A program made the translations under genes and the position numbers. A DNA stretch of 64,000 nt from Herbaspirillum sp. LeCh32-8 (GTDB lineage: Bacteria > Pseudomonadota > Gammaproteobacteria > Burkholderiales > Burkholderiaceae_D): contig NZ_JAGIPZ010000001.1 of NCBI RefSeq assembly GCF_017814915.1, positions 931,559 through 995,558 on the forward strand. Reading direction: 5' to 3'. The notes beneath the pieces are model-generated. The model was not told where the DNA came from. It was given only the letters and a program-made list of their open reading frames with translations, and ran no database searches. Each line of letters starts with the position of its first letter. Within the stretch, counting starts at the first letter, position 1. Of the stretch, positions 34,402 through 44,941 are shown one piece after another.

Positions 34402-35603
34402 GACGCGCCTCCGCCGGCGTTGGCCATGCTCTCCTGCATCGCCAGCACGCCCGCGCCCACCACCCCGGCGTCGTCGGCCAGCGGCGCGTATTGAATCTCC
34501 AGATGACGGGTCGACAGCGCCAGCGAGCGGTGATACACGCTCTGGCGCACCGACGCCAGGAACAGCGGCCCCATGTCGGTGACCCGCCCGGCGATGAACA
34601 CATGCGAGGGATTGAAGAAGTTGACCACCGACGCCAGCATCTGCCCCACCAGGTTGCCGGCGCGCTGGATGATGGCGTTGGCCGCGACGTCGCCGGTACG
34701 GCTGGCCTGGGCCACGTCCTCCGGCGTCAGGGTGCCGCCGGCTTGCAGGCGCTCGGCCAGCACTGCGCTCTCGCCGCGCTGTGCCGCCTCGATCGCCATG
34801 CGGGCCATGGCGGGCGCCGCTGCCATCGCCTCCACGCAACCCCGGTTGCCGCAGTGGCAGCGCGGCCCTGCCTGGTCCACGCAGATATGGCCGACATCGC
34901 CGGCCGAGCCGTTGGCGCCGCGGTAGACCTGGCCATGGCACACGATGCCGCAGCCGATGCCGGTGCCGACCTTGATCACTAAAAAATTGGGCAGGTTGCG
35001 CTGCAGCCTGTACATCTCGCCCAGCGCCATCAGATTGACGTCGTTGTCCACGAACACCGGGGCGGCGAACGCCTCGCGCAGGTAGTCGCGGATGGAAAAG
35101 CCGTCCCAGTCGGGCATCAGCGGCGGGTTGACCAGCTGGCCGCTGGCGAAGTCCACCGGGCCGGGCACGCCCACGCCGATGGCGATGACCTTGGACGCCG
35201 GCAAGCCGCTGCGCGCCATCAGCTCGCGCATCAGGCCGCGCAGCCGCGCCAGGATCACGCCCGGCCCCTGGCGCACATCGATGGGCTCACGGTGGCGCGC
35301 CAGCAGGGTCATGTCCGGCCGCATGACGGCCACCTGCATGCTGGTGGCGCCGAGGTCGGCGCCGATGACCACGCCCAGCGTTTCGCTCAGGCGCAGCATC
35401 TCGGCGCGACGGCCGCCGGAGGATTCCTGCAGCCCGACCTCGTCGAGCAGCCCCTCGTCCAGCAGGGCGGCCACCATGGCGTTGGCCTTGCTCTTGGAAT
35501 AGGCCAGCCGCTGCGCCAGCGCATGGCGCGAGGCGCCGGCCGACCAGAAAATGGTCTGCAAGACGTCGAGGTCTTCAGTGCCGCAATTGTGCCAGCGTGC
35601 CAA
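34398..35603 (-). CDS. ROK-family transcriptional regulator
   Basis: About 401 residues. An N-terminal winged helix (SRHALAQRLAYSKSKANAMVAALLDEGLL) is joined to a ROK domain with the ATP-binding-like GADLGATSMQVAVM and the zinc motif CHCGNRGCVE. I prefer the TTG at 35603-35601 because AGGAG lies seven bases upstream; an ATG at 35630 has no ribosome site. It heads the sugar transport operon and is probably its repressor. A palindrome TTAGATCTAA (35685-35694) lies just upstream. Confidence 0.88.
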
Positions 35604-35684
35604 GGCTTGTCTCCTGTCATGGCGTCTCATGCCGGACGCCTACGGGAATACTATGTGGTCAGCTTTGGCTTATCAAGTCGCAAC

Positions 35685-35694
35685 TTAGATCTAA
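35685..35694. promoter_or_regulatory. Palindromic candidate operator upstream of the ROK gene
   Basis: TTAGATCTAA is a perfect 10-base palindrome in an AT-rich patch of the 141-base gap between the ROK gene and the lactonase gene. It is placed where autoregulation of the ROK operon would act. Binding is not shown. Confidence 0.35.
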
Positions 35695-35744
35695 ATTCGG
35701 TCGAAGTCACGACCGTGCCGGCAAGCTCATCCGTGCGCTGCCGA

Positions 35745-36626
35745 TCACGAGGACAACCGGTAGATCCGCTCGGACACCCCGCCCCACAGCGCATCCTCGT
35801 CGCCCTCGCAAAGGCGGCTGGCCGCCCATTCGCGCACTACCGAGACCACCTTCGAGTAGGACGCCGCCAGCAGGCACATCGGCCAGTCCGAGCCGAACAT
35901 CAGGCGTTGCGGGCCGAACAGTTCCAGCGCCGTGTCCAGGCAGCGCAGCATGTGGTCGTAATCGCGCGGACTCAGGCCGCGCAGCCAGTCGGCCTCGGTC
36001 AAGAGGCCGGAGATCTTGCAGCTGACGTGGGGCATCGCCGCCAGTTCGCGCAGTGCTTCGCGCCAGTGTTCGAAGGCGCCCTTGTTCTTGCGGAATTCCT
36101 TCAGGGCCGGTTTTCCCAGGTGGTTCAGCACCAGCCAGTGCCGGTCATGGCGGTCGCAGAAGGAACGCACCGCCGCGAGCTGGCGCTCGTGCACCAGGAC
36201 GTCGTAGACATAGCGCCGATCCTGCAGCCAACGCAGGCCTGCGTTGAACTGCGCCTGCGCGAGGAAGGCGGTCGGGTCGGCCTCGTCCGATATCTGGTGG
36301 CGAAAGCCCAGCAGCTTGCCCTGCCCCCAGCGCTCCACGTTGTCGGCCAGCGCGGGTGAAGACAGATCCTCCCAACCGATGACGCCGGCGATGCGCCGGT
36401 CACGTTGCGCCAGCTCCAGCAGGAAGGCGGTTTCCTCCCTGCCCGCACGCGCCTGCACCGCAATGGAGGCATGCAGGCCCTGGGCCTCCAGCAGTGGCTG
36501 GAACTGGTACGGCAGGCGATCCTGCGCCAGCAGATCCATGCCGGCGCCTATCCACGGATAGTCCTCGGAGCGGTAACGCCAGAAATGCTGGTGCGCGTCG
36601 ATCCTGCGCGGCGGTCTGGGGTTCAT
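35745..36626 (-). CDS. Amidohydrolase-family sugar lactonase
   Basis: 293 residues of the amidohydrolase_2 family (fuconolactonase/pyrone dicarboxylate lactonase type). The metal-site motif DAHQHFW is at residues 10-16, the second His in VLNHLGKP, and the Asp in LMFGSDWPMC. It should open the sugar lactone made by the adjacent dehydrogenase. It is last in the xylFGH-SDR-dehydratase-lactonase operon, 33 bases after the dehydratase gene. Confidence 0.88.
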   Translation of the reverse strand: MNPRPPRRIDAHQHFWRYRSEDYPWIGAGMDLLAQDRLPYQFQPLLEAQGLHASIAVQARAGREETAFLLELAQRDRRIAGVIGWEDLSSPALADNVERWGQGKLLGFRHQISDEADPTAFLAQAQFNAGLRWLQDRRYVYDVLVHERQLAAVRSFCDRHDRHWLVLNHLGKPALKEFRKNKGAFEHWREALRELAAMPHVSCKISGLLTEADWLRGLSPRDYDHMLRCLDTALELFGPQRLMFGSDWPMCLLAASYSKVVSVVREWAASRLCEGDEDALWGGVSERIYRLSS

Positions 36627-36659
36627 GGCGGCAAGCCGGGGCGCATGGTCGGTGCGTCC

Positions 36660-38444
36660 TCAGTGATTGTGGCGCGGCATGGTATTGGCCACGCCCTGGT
36701 ATTTCAGCGCCGGCTCCATGCAGGCACCGCTCTCCAGCTGGCCGACGGTGGCGCGGTAGAGCTCCTGCCACGGCGTCTGGCTGGCCGGCACGGCGGGGAT
36801 GCCTTCGCCCTTGCGTCGCGCCAGTTCTTCCTCGCTGATCAGCATGTCGCATTGGCCGGTATTGAGGTCGATGCGGATGCGGTCGCCGTCGCGCAGATAC
36901 GCCAGGCCGCCGCCGACCGCGCTTTCGGGCGAGGCGTTGAGAATGGAGGGACTGTCCGAGGTGCCCGACTGGCGGCCGTCGCCCAGCGTCGGCAAGGTGG
37001 TCACGCCGCGCCGGATCAGGGCGTCCGGCGGTTGCATGTTGACCACCTCGGCCGACCCCGGCCAGCCCACCGGGCCGGCGCCGCGGATGACCAGGATGCT
37101 GTCTTCGCCGATGCCGGAAGCCGGGTCGTTGATGCGTGCGTGGTAGTCGTCGGAACCGTCGAACACGGCGGCCGTGCACTCGAACACGCCTTCGCTGCCG
37201 GGCGTGCTCAGGTAGCGTTGGCGGAAGCTCTCCGAGATGACGCTGGTCTTCATGATGGCGAAGTCGAACAGGTTGCCCTTCAGCACCAGGAAGCCGGCGC
37301 GCTCCCGCAGCGGCGCCTGGAACGGGAACACCACCTCGCGGTCGCCGGTTTCGCGCCCTTGCAGGTTCTCGGCCATGTTCTTGCCGGTGGCGGTGATGCG
37401 CCCGGCGCGCAGCTTGCCGGCCTGCTGCAGCTCCCACATCACAGCCGGCACGCCGCCGGCGCGGTGGAAGCGCTCGCCCAGAAATTTGCCGGCCGGCTGC
37501 ATGTTCAGCAGCAGCGGCACGTCGTAACCGTAGGCCATCCAGTCTTCTGAATGCAGCTCGACACCGGCGTGGCGCGCCATCGCCATGATGTGCGGCTGGG
37601 CGTTGGTGGAACCGCCGATGGCGGCATTGACCACGATCGCGTCGAGGAAGGCGTCGCGCGTGAGGATGGCCGACGGACGCAGGTCTTCGTGCGCCATGCC
37701 GACGATGCGGCGGCCGGTTTCATAGGCCATCTGGCCGCGCTCGCGGTAAGGCGCGGGAATGGCCGAGCAGCCGGTCAGCGACATGCCCAGCGCCTCGGCG
37801 ATGGCATTCATGGTGGAGGCCGTGCCCATGGTGTTGCAGTGGCCGGCCGATGGCGCCGAGGCGGCGGCGATCTCCAGGAACTTCTCGTTGTCGATCAGCC
37901 CGGCCGACAGCTGCTTGCGTCCCTTCCAGATGGCGGCGCCGGAGCCGACCAGCTCACCGTCCATCCAGCCGTCCAGCATCGGGCCGCCGGAGAGCACGAT
38001 GGCGGGAATGTCCACCGTGGCCGCAGCCATGATCTGCGCCGGCGTGGTCTTGTCGCAGCCGGTGGTGAGCACCACGGCATCGATGGGATAGCCGTGCAGG
38101 ATCTCCACCAGCGTCATGTAGGACAGGTTACGGTCGATCGCGGCGGTCGGGCGGCGACAGTTCTCGAAGACCGGGTGCAGCGGAAACTCCATCGGGATGC
38201 CGCCGGCGTCGCGGATGCCGTCGCGCACCCGTTTGGCCAGGTCGAGGTGGATACGGTTGCAGGGGCTGATGTCGCTGCCGCTTTGGGCGATGCCGATGAT
38301 GGGCCGGCCCGAGCGCAGCTCCTCGGCGGTGATGCCGTAGTTCATGAAGCGCTCGAGGTAGAGCGCGGTCATGTCGATATGGTCGGGATTGTCGAACCAG
38401 TCCTGCGAGCGGAAGCGTCGGGGCGATGGATGCGGTGTGTTCAT
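36660..38444 (-). CDS. Sugar-acid dehydratase of the IlvD/Edd family
   Basis: 594 residues. The iron-sulfur cysteines appear in SDISPCNRIH, VLTTGCDKTTP and SAGHCNTMGTA; the C-terminal part has GDGRQSGTSDSPSILN, typical of L-arabinonate/D-xylonate dehydratases. It converts a pentonate to the 2-keto-3-deoxy acid. Between the SDR dehydrogenase and lactonase genes it completes the upper oxidative pentose route. Sequence alone does not separate arabinonate from xylonate as substrate. Confidence 0.93.
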   Translation of the reverse strand: MNTPHPSPRRFRSQDWFDNPDHIDMTALYLERFMNYGITAEELRSGRPIIGIAQSGSDISPCNRIHLDLAKRVRDGIRDAGGIPMEFPLHPVFENCRRPTAAIDRNLSYMTLVEILHGYPIDAVVLTTGCDKTTPAQIMAAATVDIPAIVLSGGPMLDGWMDGELVGSGAAIWKGRKQLSAGLIDNEKFLEIAAASAPSAGHCNTMGTASTMNAIAEALGMSLTGCSAIPAPYRERGQMAYETGRRIVGMAHEDLRPSAILTRDAFLDAIVVNAAIGGSTNAQPHIMAMARHAGVELHSEDWMAYGYDVPLLLNMQPAGKFLGERFHRAGGVPAVMWELQQAGKLRAGRITATGKNMAENLQGRETGDREVVFPFQAPLRERAGFLVLKGNLFDFAIMKTSVISESFRQRYLSTPGSEGVFECTAAVFDGSDDYHARINDPASGIGEDSILVIRGAGPVGWPGSAEVVNMQPPDALIRRGVTTLPTLGDGRQSGTSDSPSILNASPESAVGGGLAYLRDGDRIRIDLNTGQCDMLISEEELARRKGEGIPAVPASQTPWQELYRATVGQLESGACMEPALKYQGVANTMPRHNH

Positions 38445-38486
38445 GGGCTTGCCTGCGGTGGATGCGATGGATGCGGTTGCGTGGGC

Positions 38487-39290
38487 TCAGGCGCCGTACC
38501 AGCCGGCGTCGACGTAATAGTCGCGGCCGGTGCACCTGGCCGCGCTGTCGGAGGCCAGGAACAGCGCCAGCGCGGCGACGTCGTGGGTTTCCACGCGCTG
38601 CGCCAGGCATTGCGCGGCGAGGATCTTCGCCTCTTCCTCCGGCGTATGCCAAAGCGCCATCTGGCGCGGCGTGCGCACCGCGCCGGGGACGATGCAGTTC
38701 ACCCGTACGCCGTCGCCGCCGAGGTCGCGCGCCAGTCCGCGCGTCAGGCCCTCAATGGCGGCCTTGGCCGTCATGTAGAGCGACAGATTGCGCAGCGCGA
38801 GGTGCCAGGAGATCGAGCCGAAATTGAGGATCACGCCCCTGCCCTGCGCCCGCATGGCCGGCGCCACCGCCTGCGCGCAGAAGAACTGGTGACGCAGGTT
38901 GACGCCCATGCGCTCGTCCCAATAGGCCGGGCTGACGTCGCCGACCTGGTGGCGGTCGTCGTTGGCGGCATTGTTGATGAGCACGTCCACCGTGCCAGCC
39001 AGCTTTTCGATCAGGACGAAGGCAGCGGCCAACGCCTCAAGATCAAGCAGGTTGCATTGCAGGAAGGTCGGGGGCGTCGGCAGCTGCTTCAGTGATGCTT
39101 CCAGCTCGCGCGACTCCTTGACCGCGATGTCGAGGAAGAATACCCGCGCGCCCTGTTGCGCAAAGGCCGCTACCAGCGCGGCGCCGATGCCGGTGCCGCC
39201 GCCGGTGATGACGACCTTCCTTCCGGCGAGACTGGGATAGATGGCGTGTTCCACGGCGGATCCGGACTGGGCCTGGGTCGATACGGTCAT
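38487..39290 (-). CDS. SDR-family sugar 1-dehydrogenase
   Basis: 267 residues. The cofactor motif GGGTGIG is at about residues 31-37, NNAAND follows strand 4, and the catalytic Ser-Tyr-Lys is present (NFGSIS, then YMTAK). In this operon it likely oxidises D-xylose or L-arabinose to the lactone with NAD(P). It lies 40 bases after xylH and 42 before the dehydratase. Confidence 0.92.
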   Translation of the reverse strand: MTVSTQAQSGSAVEHAIYPSLAGRKVVITGGGTGIGAALVAAFAQQGARVFFLDIAVKESRELEASLKQLPTPPTFLQCNLLDLEALAAAFVLIEKLAGTVDVLINNAANDDRHQVGDVSPAYWDERMGVNLRHQFFCAQAVAPAMRAQGRGVILNFGSISWHLALRNLSLYMTAKAAIEGLTRGLARDLGGDGVRVNCIVPGAVRTPRQMALWHTPEEEAKILAAQCLAQRVETHDVAALALFLASDSAARCTGRDYYVDAGWYGA

Positions 39291-39330
39291 GATGTCTGTC
39301 GTTGAGTAAGGTTGAAAAGCGTGAATGGCA

Positions 39331-40470
39331 TCAGCGGCTCGATCGGGTGCTGACGTCCACCCACACGGCCAGCACCAGGATGCTGCCCTTGACGATCATC
39401 TGCCAGTAGGTGCCGACGTCGAGCATCGACATGCCGTTGTCCAGGCTGGCCATGACCAGCGCGCCGATCAGCGCGCCGTAGATGGTGCCGGAGCCGCCGC
39501 GCATGGAGGTGCCGCCGATGAAGCACGCGGCGATGGCGTCGAGCTCGCCCATGTTGCCGGCCGAGGGCGATCCGGCCGCCAGGCGCGCCGTGTTGACCAG
39601 GCCGGCCAAGGCGCACATCAGGCCCATGATGCCGAACACCCAGAGCTTGACCGCCTGCACGTTCACGCCGGACAGGCGCGTAGCCTCCATGTTGCTGCCC
39701 ACCGAGTAGATGCGCCGGCCGAACACGGTCTGCGTGCTTACATAGCTGAACAGGCCCAGCAGCGCCAGCAGCAGCAACACCGGCACCGGGATGCCGTCAT
39801 AGCTGTTCAGGGTGCGCACGAAGGCCAGCAGCACCACGCCGATCAGCACCACCTTGCCGGCATCGCGCCACAGCGGCGGCACCGGCAGCGAATGACGTGC
39901 ACGGTTCACGCGGCGGCGCCAGGTCAGCACCAGCGCGAACGCCAGCAGCACCAGCGCCAGCACGATGCCCAGTTGCTGCGGCAGGTAGCCTTGCCCCAGA
40001 TAAACCAGGTCGTTGGAGACAGGCGCGATGGTCAACCCGCCGGTCACGCCCAGCAGCACGCCGCGGAAGGCCAGCATGCCGCCCAGGCCGACGATGAAGG
40101 ACGGGATGCCGAGGTAGGCCGTCAGGTAGCCGTTGAGCAGCCCCATGACCAGGCCGAAGGCCAGCACCAGCGCCAGGTTGACCGGCAGCGGCAGATGGTG
40201 GCTCACATCCAGGATGGCGGCCACGCCGCCCAAGAGGCCCAGCAGCGAGCCCACCGACAGGTCGATCTCGCCGGCGATGATCACCAGCACCATGCCGCAG
40301 GCCAGGATGCCGGTGACCGACATCTGGCGCAGCAGGTTGGAAAGGTTGCGCGGCGTCACGAAGCCGCCCTCGGTTTGCCAGCTGAAGAAGGCCCAGATGA
40401 TGGCGATGGCGATCAGCAGCGCCATGATCTTGTAACGACCGAAAATCTGCTTGATGTGGGTGGAGGTCAT
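39331..40470 (-). CDS. xylH: Xylose-type ABC transporter permease XylH
   Basis: 379 residues, about ten hydrophobic segments, with AGEIDLSVGSLLGLLGG and LDAIAACFIGGTSMRGGSG, matching XylH-type permeases in length and motifs. ATG at 40470 is chosen (TGGAA upstream); the frame extends only to a TTG at 40476. It follows xylG by 22 bases. Confidence 0.93.
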   Translation of the reverse strand: MTSTHIKQIFGRYKIMALLIAIAIIWAFFSWQTEGGFVTPRNLSNLLRQMSVTGILACGMVLVIIAGEIDLSVGSLLGLLGGVAAILDVSHHLPLPVNLALVLAFGLVMGLLNGYLTAYLGIPSFIVGLGGMLAFRGVLLGVTGGLTIAPVSNDLVYLGQGYLPQQLGIVLALVLLAFALVLTWRRRVNRARHSLPVPPLWRDAGKVVLIGVVLLAFVRTLNSYDGIPVPVLLLLALLGLFSYVSTQTVFGRRIYSVGSNMEATRLSGVNVQAVKLWVFGIMGLMCALAGLVNTARLAAGSPSAGNMGELDAIAACFIGGTSMRGGSGTIYGALIGALVMASLDNGMSMLDVGTYWQMIVKGSILVLAVWVDVSTRSSR

Positions 40471-40492
40471 ACGCAATTCCAGATTGTTTTGG

Positions 40493-42067
40493 TTATGCCG
40501 CAGGCGCGACGGAGTTGGCCGTCGCGGCCGACGATGCGCGCTGCGGGGATTGGTTGATCGCTGCGGCCAGCACCATCTCCTGGGTCAGGTTCTGGTTGGG
40601 GAAGTCGCCGCGCAGCTTGCCTTCGCCGATGACCAGCACCCGATCCGACACGCCCAGCACCTCGGCCAGTTCGGACGACACCATGATGATGGCCAGCCCT
40701 TGCCGGGCCAGCTCCGAGATGAGCCGGTAGATTTCGGCCTTGGCGCCGACGTCGACGCCGCGCGTGGGTTCGTCCAGGATCAGCACCTTGGGCTGGGCCA
40801 GCAGCATCTTGGCCAGCACCGCCTTTTGCTGGTTGCCGCCGGACAAGCCGGTGATGGAAAGGAAGGGACTGGCGGTCTTGACGCGCATGCGGCCGATCTC
40901 GTCCTGGATCACCTTCAGCTCGGCGTCGGCGTCGACCCGGGTACGGCGCGAGAAGCGATCCAGCACCGTCAGCGTGATGTTCTGGCCGACGCTGAGGTCC
41001 GGCACGATGCCGTGGTGCTTGCGGTCTTCCGGCACCATGCACAGCCCCAGCCGGATCGACTTGAGCGGCGTGGCAGTGTCGACTTTTGCACCATTCATCC
41101 GGACCTCGCCCTCGTGGCGGCCGGGATAGGCGCCAAACACCGCCGACACCAGCTCGGTGCGCCCGGCCCCGACCAGCCCGGCGATGCCGAGGATCTCGCC
41201 GCGACGCACCGCGAAGGACACGTCGTCGACGCGCTTGCGCCGCGGATTGTCGACGTCGTAACAGGTGATGTTGCGCGCCTCCAGTACCACCTCGCCGACC
41301 TCGTGGTTGCGCTCGGGATACATGGCGGTGATTTCGCGCCCCACCATCTGCGTGATGATGCGCTCCACGTCCAGCTCTTCCATCGGCGTGGTGGCGATAT
41401 GCTTGCCGTCGCGAATCACCGAGATGGTGTCGCAGACCTCGGCCACTTCATCCAGCTTGTGCGAGATGTAGACGCAGGCCACGCCCTTGGCCTTGAGGTC
41501 CTTGATGATCTTCAGCAGGATCGCGATTTCCGACGCCGTCAGCGAAGACGAGGGCTCGTCCAGGATCAGCAGGCGCGCCTTCTTGTTGAGCGCCTTGGCG
41601 ATCTCGACCAGCTGCTGGTGGCCGCCGCCGTACTGCATCACCGGCAGCGCGACGTTGATGTCGGGCATGTTGAGTTCGCGCATGAGCTCTTCGGCGCGGC
41701 GGTACATCGCGGGGTAATTCATGCGCCCGCCGGGCAGCGTGATCTCGTGGCCCATGAAGATGTTCTCGGCCACCGACAGCTCGGGCACCAGCATCAGCTC
41801 CTGGTGGATGATGACGATACCGGCCGCCTCGGTGTCGCGCACCGAATGCGCCTGCAGCGGCTTGCCGTCCCACAGGATCTCGCCCTCCCAGGTGCCGTGC
41901 GGATAGACGCCGGAGAGGATCTTCATCAGCGTCGACTTGCCGGCGCCGTTCTCGCCGCACAGGCCGACACACTCGCCCGGCCTGATCTTCAGGTCGATGC
42001 CGTCGAGGGCGCGCACACCGCCAAATTTCTTGACGATGCCTTTCATTTCTATCAGATGCTCGGACAT
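40493..42067 (-). CDS. xylG: Xylose-type ABC transporter ATPase XylG
   Basis: 524 residues from the ATG at 42067. Two ABC domains: GENGAGKST with [15 protein letters not shown] in the first; [20 protein letters not shown] and [15 protein letters not shown] in the second. Length and spacing match XylG. The gene is separated from xylF by 116 bases with two hairpins, probably giving lower expression than the binding protein. Confidence 0.94.
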   Translation of the reverse strand: MSEHLIEMKGIVKKFGGVRALDGIDLKIRPGECVGLCGENGAGKSTLMKILSGVYPHGTWEGEILWDGKPLQAHSVRDTEAAGIVIIHQELMLVPELSVAENIFMGHEITLPGGRMNYPAMYRRAEELMRELNMPDINVALPVMQYGGGHQQLVEIAKALNKKARLLILDEPSSSLTASEIAILLKIIKDLKAKGVACVYISHKLDEVAEVCDTISVIRDGKHIATTPMEELDVERIITQMVGREITAMYPERNHEVGEVVLEARNITCYDVDNPRRKRVDDVSFAVRRGEILGIAGLVGAGRTELVSAVFGAYPGRHEGEVRMNGAKVDTATPLKSIRLGLCMVPEDRKHHGIVPDLSVGQNITLTVLDRFSRRTRVDADAELKVIQDEIGRMRVKTASPFLSITGLSGGNQQKAVLAKMLLAQPKVLILDEPTRGVDVGAKAEIYRLISELARQGLAIIMVSSELAEVLGVSDRVLVIGEGKLRGDFPNQNLTQEMVLAAAINQSPQRASSAATANSVAPAA

Positions 42068-42099
42068 GCCTGCTCTCGTGGGAAAAAGACGATGACGAC

Positions 42100-42168
42100 C
42101 GTGCGCGGGTCCGTCGCGACGGCCCGCGCACGCGGCCATCCGCCCAGGCGCGGCCTGTTGCGGATGGC
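42100..42168 (-). terminator. Two hairpins between xylF and xylG
   Basis: CGTGCGCGGG (42100-42109) pairs with CCCGCGCACG (42123-42132), with CCGTC/GACGG nested inside; GCCATCCGC (42135-42143) pairs with GCGGATGGC (42160-42168). Neither has a long U-tail on the minus strand. They fit an attenuator or 3' stabiliser behind the binding protein message. Confidence 0.6.
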
Positions 42169-42183
42169 GTTCGGCTCTTGTTG

Positions 42184-43200
42184 TTACTTGCCGTCGATCT
42201 GCGCCTGGGTGTAGAAGCCGTCCTGGACCAGGATGTTGACGTTGGACTTGGTCAGCAGGATGGGCTTGAGCAGGATGGTGTCGACCTTCTTGACGCCGTT
42301 GTCGTACTGGGCGTTGTAGGTGGGCTTCTCGTTGCGCGCGAGGTGGACCGACAGCTCGGCCGCTTCGCTGGCGATCAGCTTGAGCGGCTTGTAGACGGTC
42401 ATGGTCTGGGTGCCGGCGATGACGCGCTTGACGGCGGCGATGTCGGCGTCCTGGCCCGATACCGGTACCTTGCCCGCCAGCTTCTGCGCCGCCAGCGCCT
42501 GGATGGCGCCGCCGGCGGTGCCGTCGTTGGAGGCGACGATGGCGTCGATCTTGTTGTTATTGGCCGTCAGCGCGTTCTCGACGATGGACAGCGCCTCGGT
42601 CGGGTTCCATTCCTTGACCCATTGCTGGCCGACCACCTTGATGTCGCCCTTGTCGATCAGCGGCTGCAGCACCTTCATCTGGCCGGCGCGGAACATCTTG
42701 GCGTTGTTGTCGGTGGGCGAGCCGCCCAGCAGGTAGTAGTTGCCCTTGGGCTGGGCCTTGACTACGCCTTCGGCCTGCATCTCGCCGACCTTCTCGTTAT
42801 CGAATGAAATGTAGGCGTCGACGTCGGCGTTGAGGATCAGGCGGTCATAGGACAGCACCTTGATGCCGGCCTTCTTGGCTTCCTTGATGGTGTTGGTCAG
42901 CACGGTGGCGTTGAAGGGCACGATGACGATCACGTCCACGCCGCGCGAGATCAGGTTTTCGATCTGGGAGATCTGGCGCGCCTCGCTGGCGTCGGCCGAC
43001 TGCACGTACACCTTGGCGCCCAGCTTCTCGGCTGCGGCGGTGAAGAAGTCGCGGTCGCGCGCCCAGCGCTCCACGCGCAGGTCATCGATCGAGAAGCCGA
43101 TCTTGGGGTTCTTGGCGTCGGCCATGGCGCTGGTCGCCACCATCGACAGCGACGTCGCCGCCATCAATGCCAATACACTTTTCTTCAGGATTGCGTTCAT
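42184..43200 (-). CDS. xylF: Xylose-binding protein XylF
   Basis: 338 residues with a signal peptide ([22 protein letters not shown], cleavage near residue 27) and a type I binding fold. [32 protein letters not shown] and [15 protein letters not shown] are the characteristic XylF segments. GGAG precedes the ATG. It is first in the operon and faces xylR across a 433-base regulatory gap. Confidence 0.95.
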   Translation of the reverse strand: MNAILKKSVLALMAATSLSMVATSAMADAKNPKIGFSIDDLRVERWARDRDFFTAAAEKLGAKVYVQSADASEARQISQIENLISRGVDVIVIVPFNATVLTNTIKEAKKAGIKVLSYDRLILNADVDAYISFDNEKVGEMQAEGVVKAQPKGNYYLLGGSPTDNNAKMFRAGQMKVLQPLIDKGDIKVVGQQWVKEWNPTEALSIVENALTANNNKIDAIVASNDGTAGGAIQALAAQKLAGKVPVSGQDADIAAVKRVIAGTQTMTVYKPLKLIASEAAELSVHLARNEKPTYNAQYDNGVKKVDTILLKPILLTKSNVNILVQDGFYTQAQIDGK

Positions 43201-43633
43201 TGCCTAGTCTCCGATATTCATTATGTTTTTAAGGGGGCGCATTCCCGTACGCGGCTGGTGCCGTTCCTGATTCTTGTTGTGCCGCTGTTTTTTCTGTCGC
43301 GACCGTGCCGGGGGGATGAGTCGACTTGTCTTCTCGCTTGGCAAGCTCGCGGGGAACGCCTCTTCCGCCCTTCCCCGCTTGCCGCTGCACACCGCCGGCG
43401 CGCTGGAAATGCGGCCGGCATTGATGTGATGGCGATACTAGCCCCGCCCGATTCCTGTCTACAATTACGAAATTCACCAATCGAGGTAGCGATTCTTTCT
43501 GTTGCGATTGCACAAAATCGTGATTCGGCCGCCGGGTCGCTACAATCCTTGAAAACGACACAGACGATCCGTCGCCGGGCAACAAGAACAAGAACACCGG
43601 CGGCGCAGACAAGAAAGATCAGGAGACGGCAAA
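43201..43633. promoter_or_regulatory. xylF-xylR divergent control region
   Basis: 433 bases without a supported gene. An AT-rich stretch at 43460-43530 contains two direct copies of GCGATT (43489-43494 and 43504-43509, 15 bases apart) and an inverted-looking CAATCG/CGATTG pair, candidate half-sites for XylR. No experimentally anchored operator can be named from sequence alone. Confidence 0.4.
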
Positions 43634-44896
43634 GTGGCAAAAGTGCCAACAGTGCATAGGATTGCGTTGCTGTTCAACGGCAACAAGATCTTCGACCGCG
43701 ACATCATCGCCGGCATCGGCGAATACATCACCAGCACGCGCGCATCCTGGGACTTGTACCTGGAGGAGGATTTCCGTTGCCGCCTGCAGGACATCGAGCG
43801 CTGGCAAGGCCACGGCTTCATCGCCGACTATGATGACCCGGCGGTGTGCGAAGCCTTGTCGCGGGTGCAACTGCCGGTGGTGGCCATCGGCGGCTCCTAC
43901 GCCGATGAAGCCGATTATCCGGCCGGCCGCACCTACGTCGCCACCGACAACTTCAAGTTGGTCAAGCTGGCCTACGACCACCTGATCGAGGCCGGGCTGC
44001 AGCATTTCGGCTGCTTCAGCCTGCCCGAGGCGGACGTCAACCGCTGGGCGCAGGAGCGCGAAAAAGCCTTCGACAGCCTGATGCAACGTGACGGCATCCA
44101 GGGCCATGTGTATCGCGGCGTGGGCACCAGCGCGCAATCCTGGGACAGCGCGGTGGAGCAGCAGATCGCCTGGCTGCGTAGCCTGCCCAAGCCGATCGGC
44201 ATCATCGCCGTCACCGATGCGCGCGCCCGCCAGCTGCTGCAGGCTTGCCTGTGCGCCGGCATCGCCGTGCCCGAGCAGGTGGCCCTGATCGGCATCGACA
44301 ACGATCCGCTGGCGCGCGTGCTCACGCGCGTACCGTTGAGCTCCGTGATCCAGGGCACGGTCGAGATGGGCCGCACCGCAGCCCATTTGCTGCACCAGAT
44401 GCTGCATGGCGCGCGCTTTCCCGATACCCGCATCCTGGTGCCGCCGGTGGGCATCAACGTGCTGGCCTCCAGCCGCCACGAGGCGCGCAACCATCCGCAC
44501 GTGATGCAGGCGATGCACTTCATCCGCCAGTACGCCTGCCAGGGCATCAAGACCGAGCAGGTGGCGGACTACGTCGGCATTTCGCGCTCTTCGCTGGAAT
44601 GGTATTTCCGGCGCGAGCTCGGGCGCAGCGTGCATGACGAAATCCTGCGCTTCAAGCTGGACGCCGCCAAGCGCTTGCTGCAGGCGGCCGACAGCCACGC
44701 CGCCGACATCGCCGTGAGCTGCGGCTTCACCTCGGTGCAATACATGCACGCGGTGTTCAAGCGCGAGCTGGGCTGCACCCCGCGCGAATACCAGGAGCAA
44801 CTGGCCGTCGGCGAGGATGCGCCGCGCCCGGAGGCGCAGCGCGCGCGCAAGAAATTTACGGCAGCGGCAGGCGCTGCCTCCCGCCCCACCCTTTGA
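43634..44896 (+). CDS. xylR: Xylose operon activator XylR (AraC family)
   Basis: 420 residues beginning with GTG (AGGAGACGG upstream). The N-terminal 280 residues are a periplasmic-binding-protein-like sugar sensor (IALLFNGNKIFDRDIIAGI, VALIGIDNDPLARV), and the C-terminal 110 an AraC DNA-binding domain with two helix-turn-helix units (TEQVADYVGISRSSLEWYFRREL and AADIAVSCGFTSVQYMHAVFKRELG). This is the XylR layout; it faces xylF. Confidence 0.93.
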   Translation: MAKVPTVHRIALLFNGNKIFDRDIIAGIGEYITSTRASWDLYLEEDFRCRLQDIERWQGHGFIADYDDPAVCEALSRVQLPVVAIGGSYADEADYPAGRTYVATDNFKLVKLAYDHLIEAGLQHFGCFSLPEADVNRWAQEREKAFDSLMQRDGIQGHVYRGVGTSAQSWDSAVEQQIAWLRSLPKPIGIIAVTDARARQLLQACLCAGIAVPEQVALIGIDNDPLARVLTRVPLSSVIQGTVEMGRTAAHLLHQMLHGARFPDTRILVPPVGINVLASSRHEARNHPHVMQAMHFIRQYACQGIKTEQVADYVGISRSSLEWYFRRELGRSVHDEILRFKLDAAKRLLQAADSHAADIAVSCGFTSVQYMHAVFKRELGCTPREYQEQLAVGEDAPRPEAQRARKKFTAAAGAASRPTL

Positions 44897-44941
44897 CGAA
44901 CCATGCGGCGCGCCGGCAAGCGAGCGCGCCATGAAGACGAG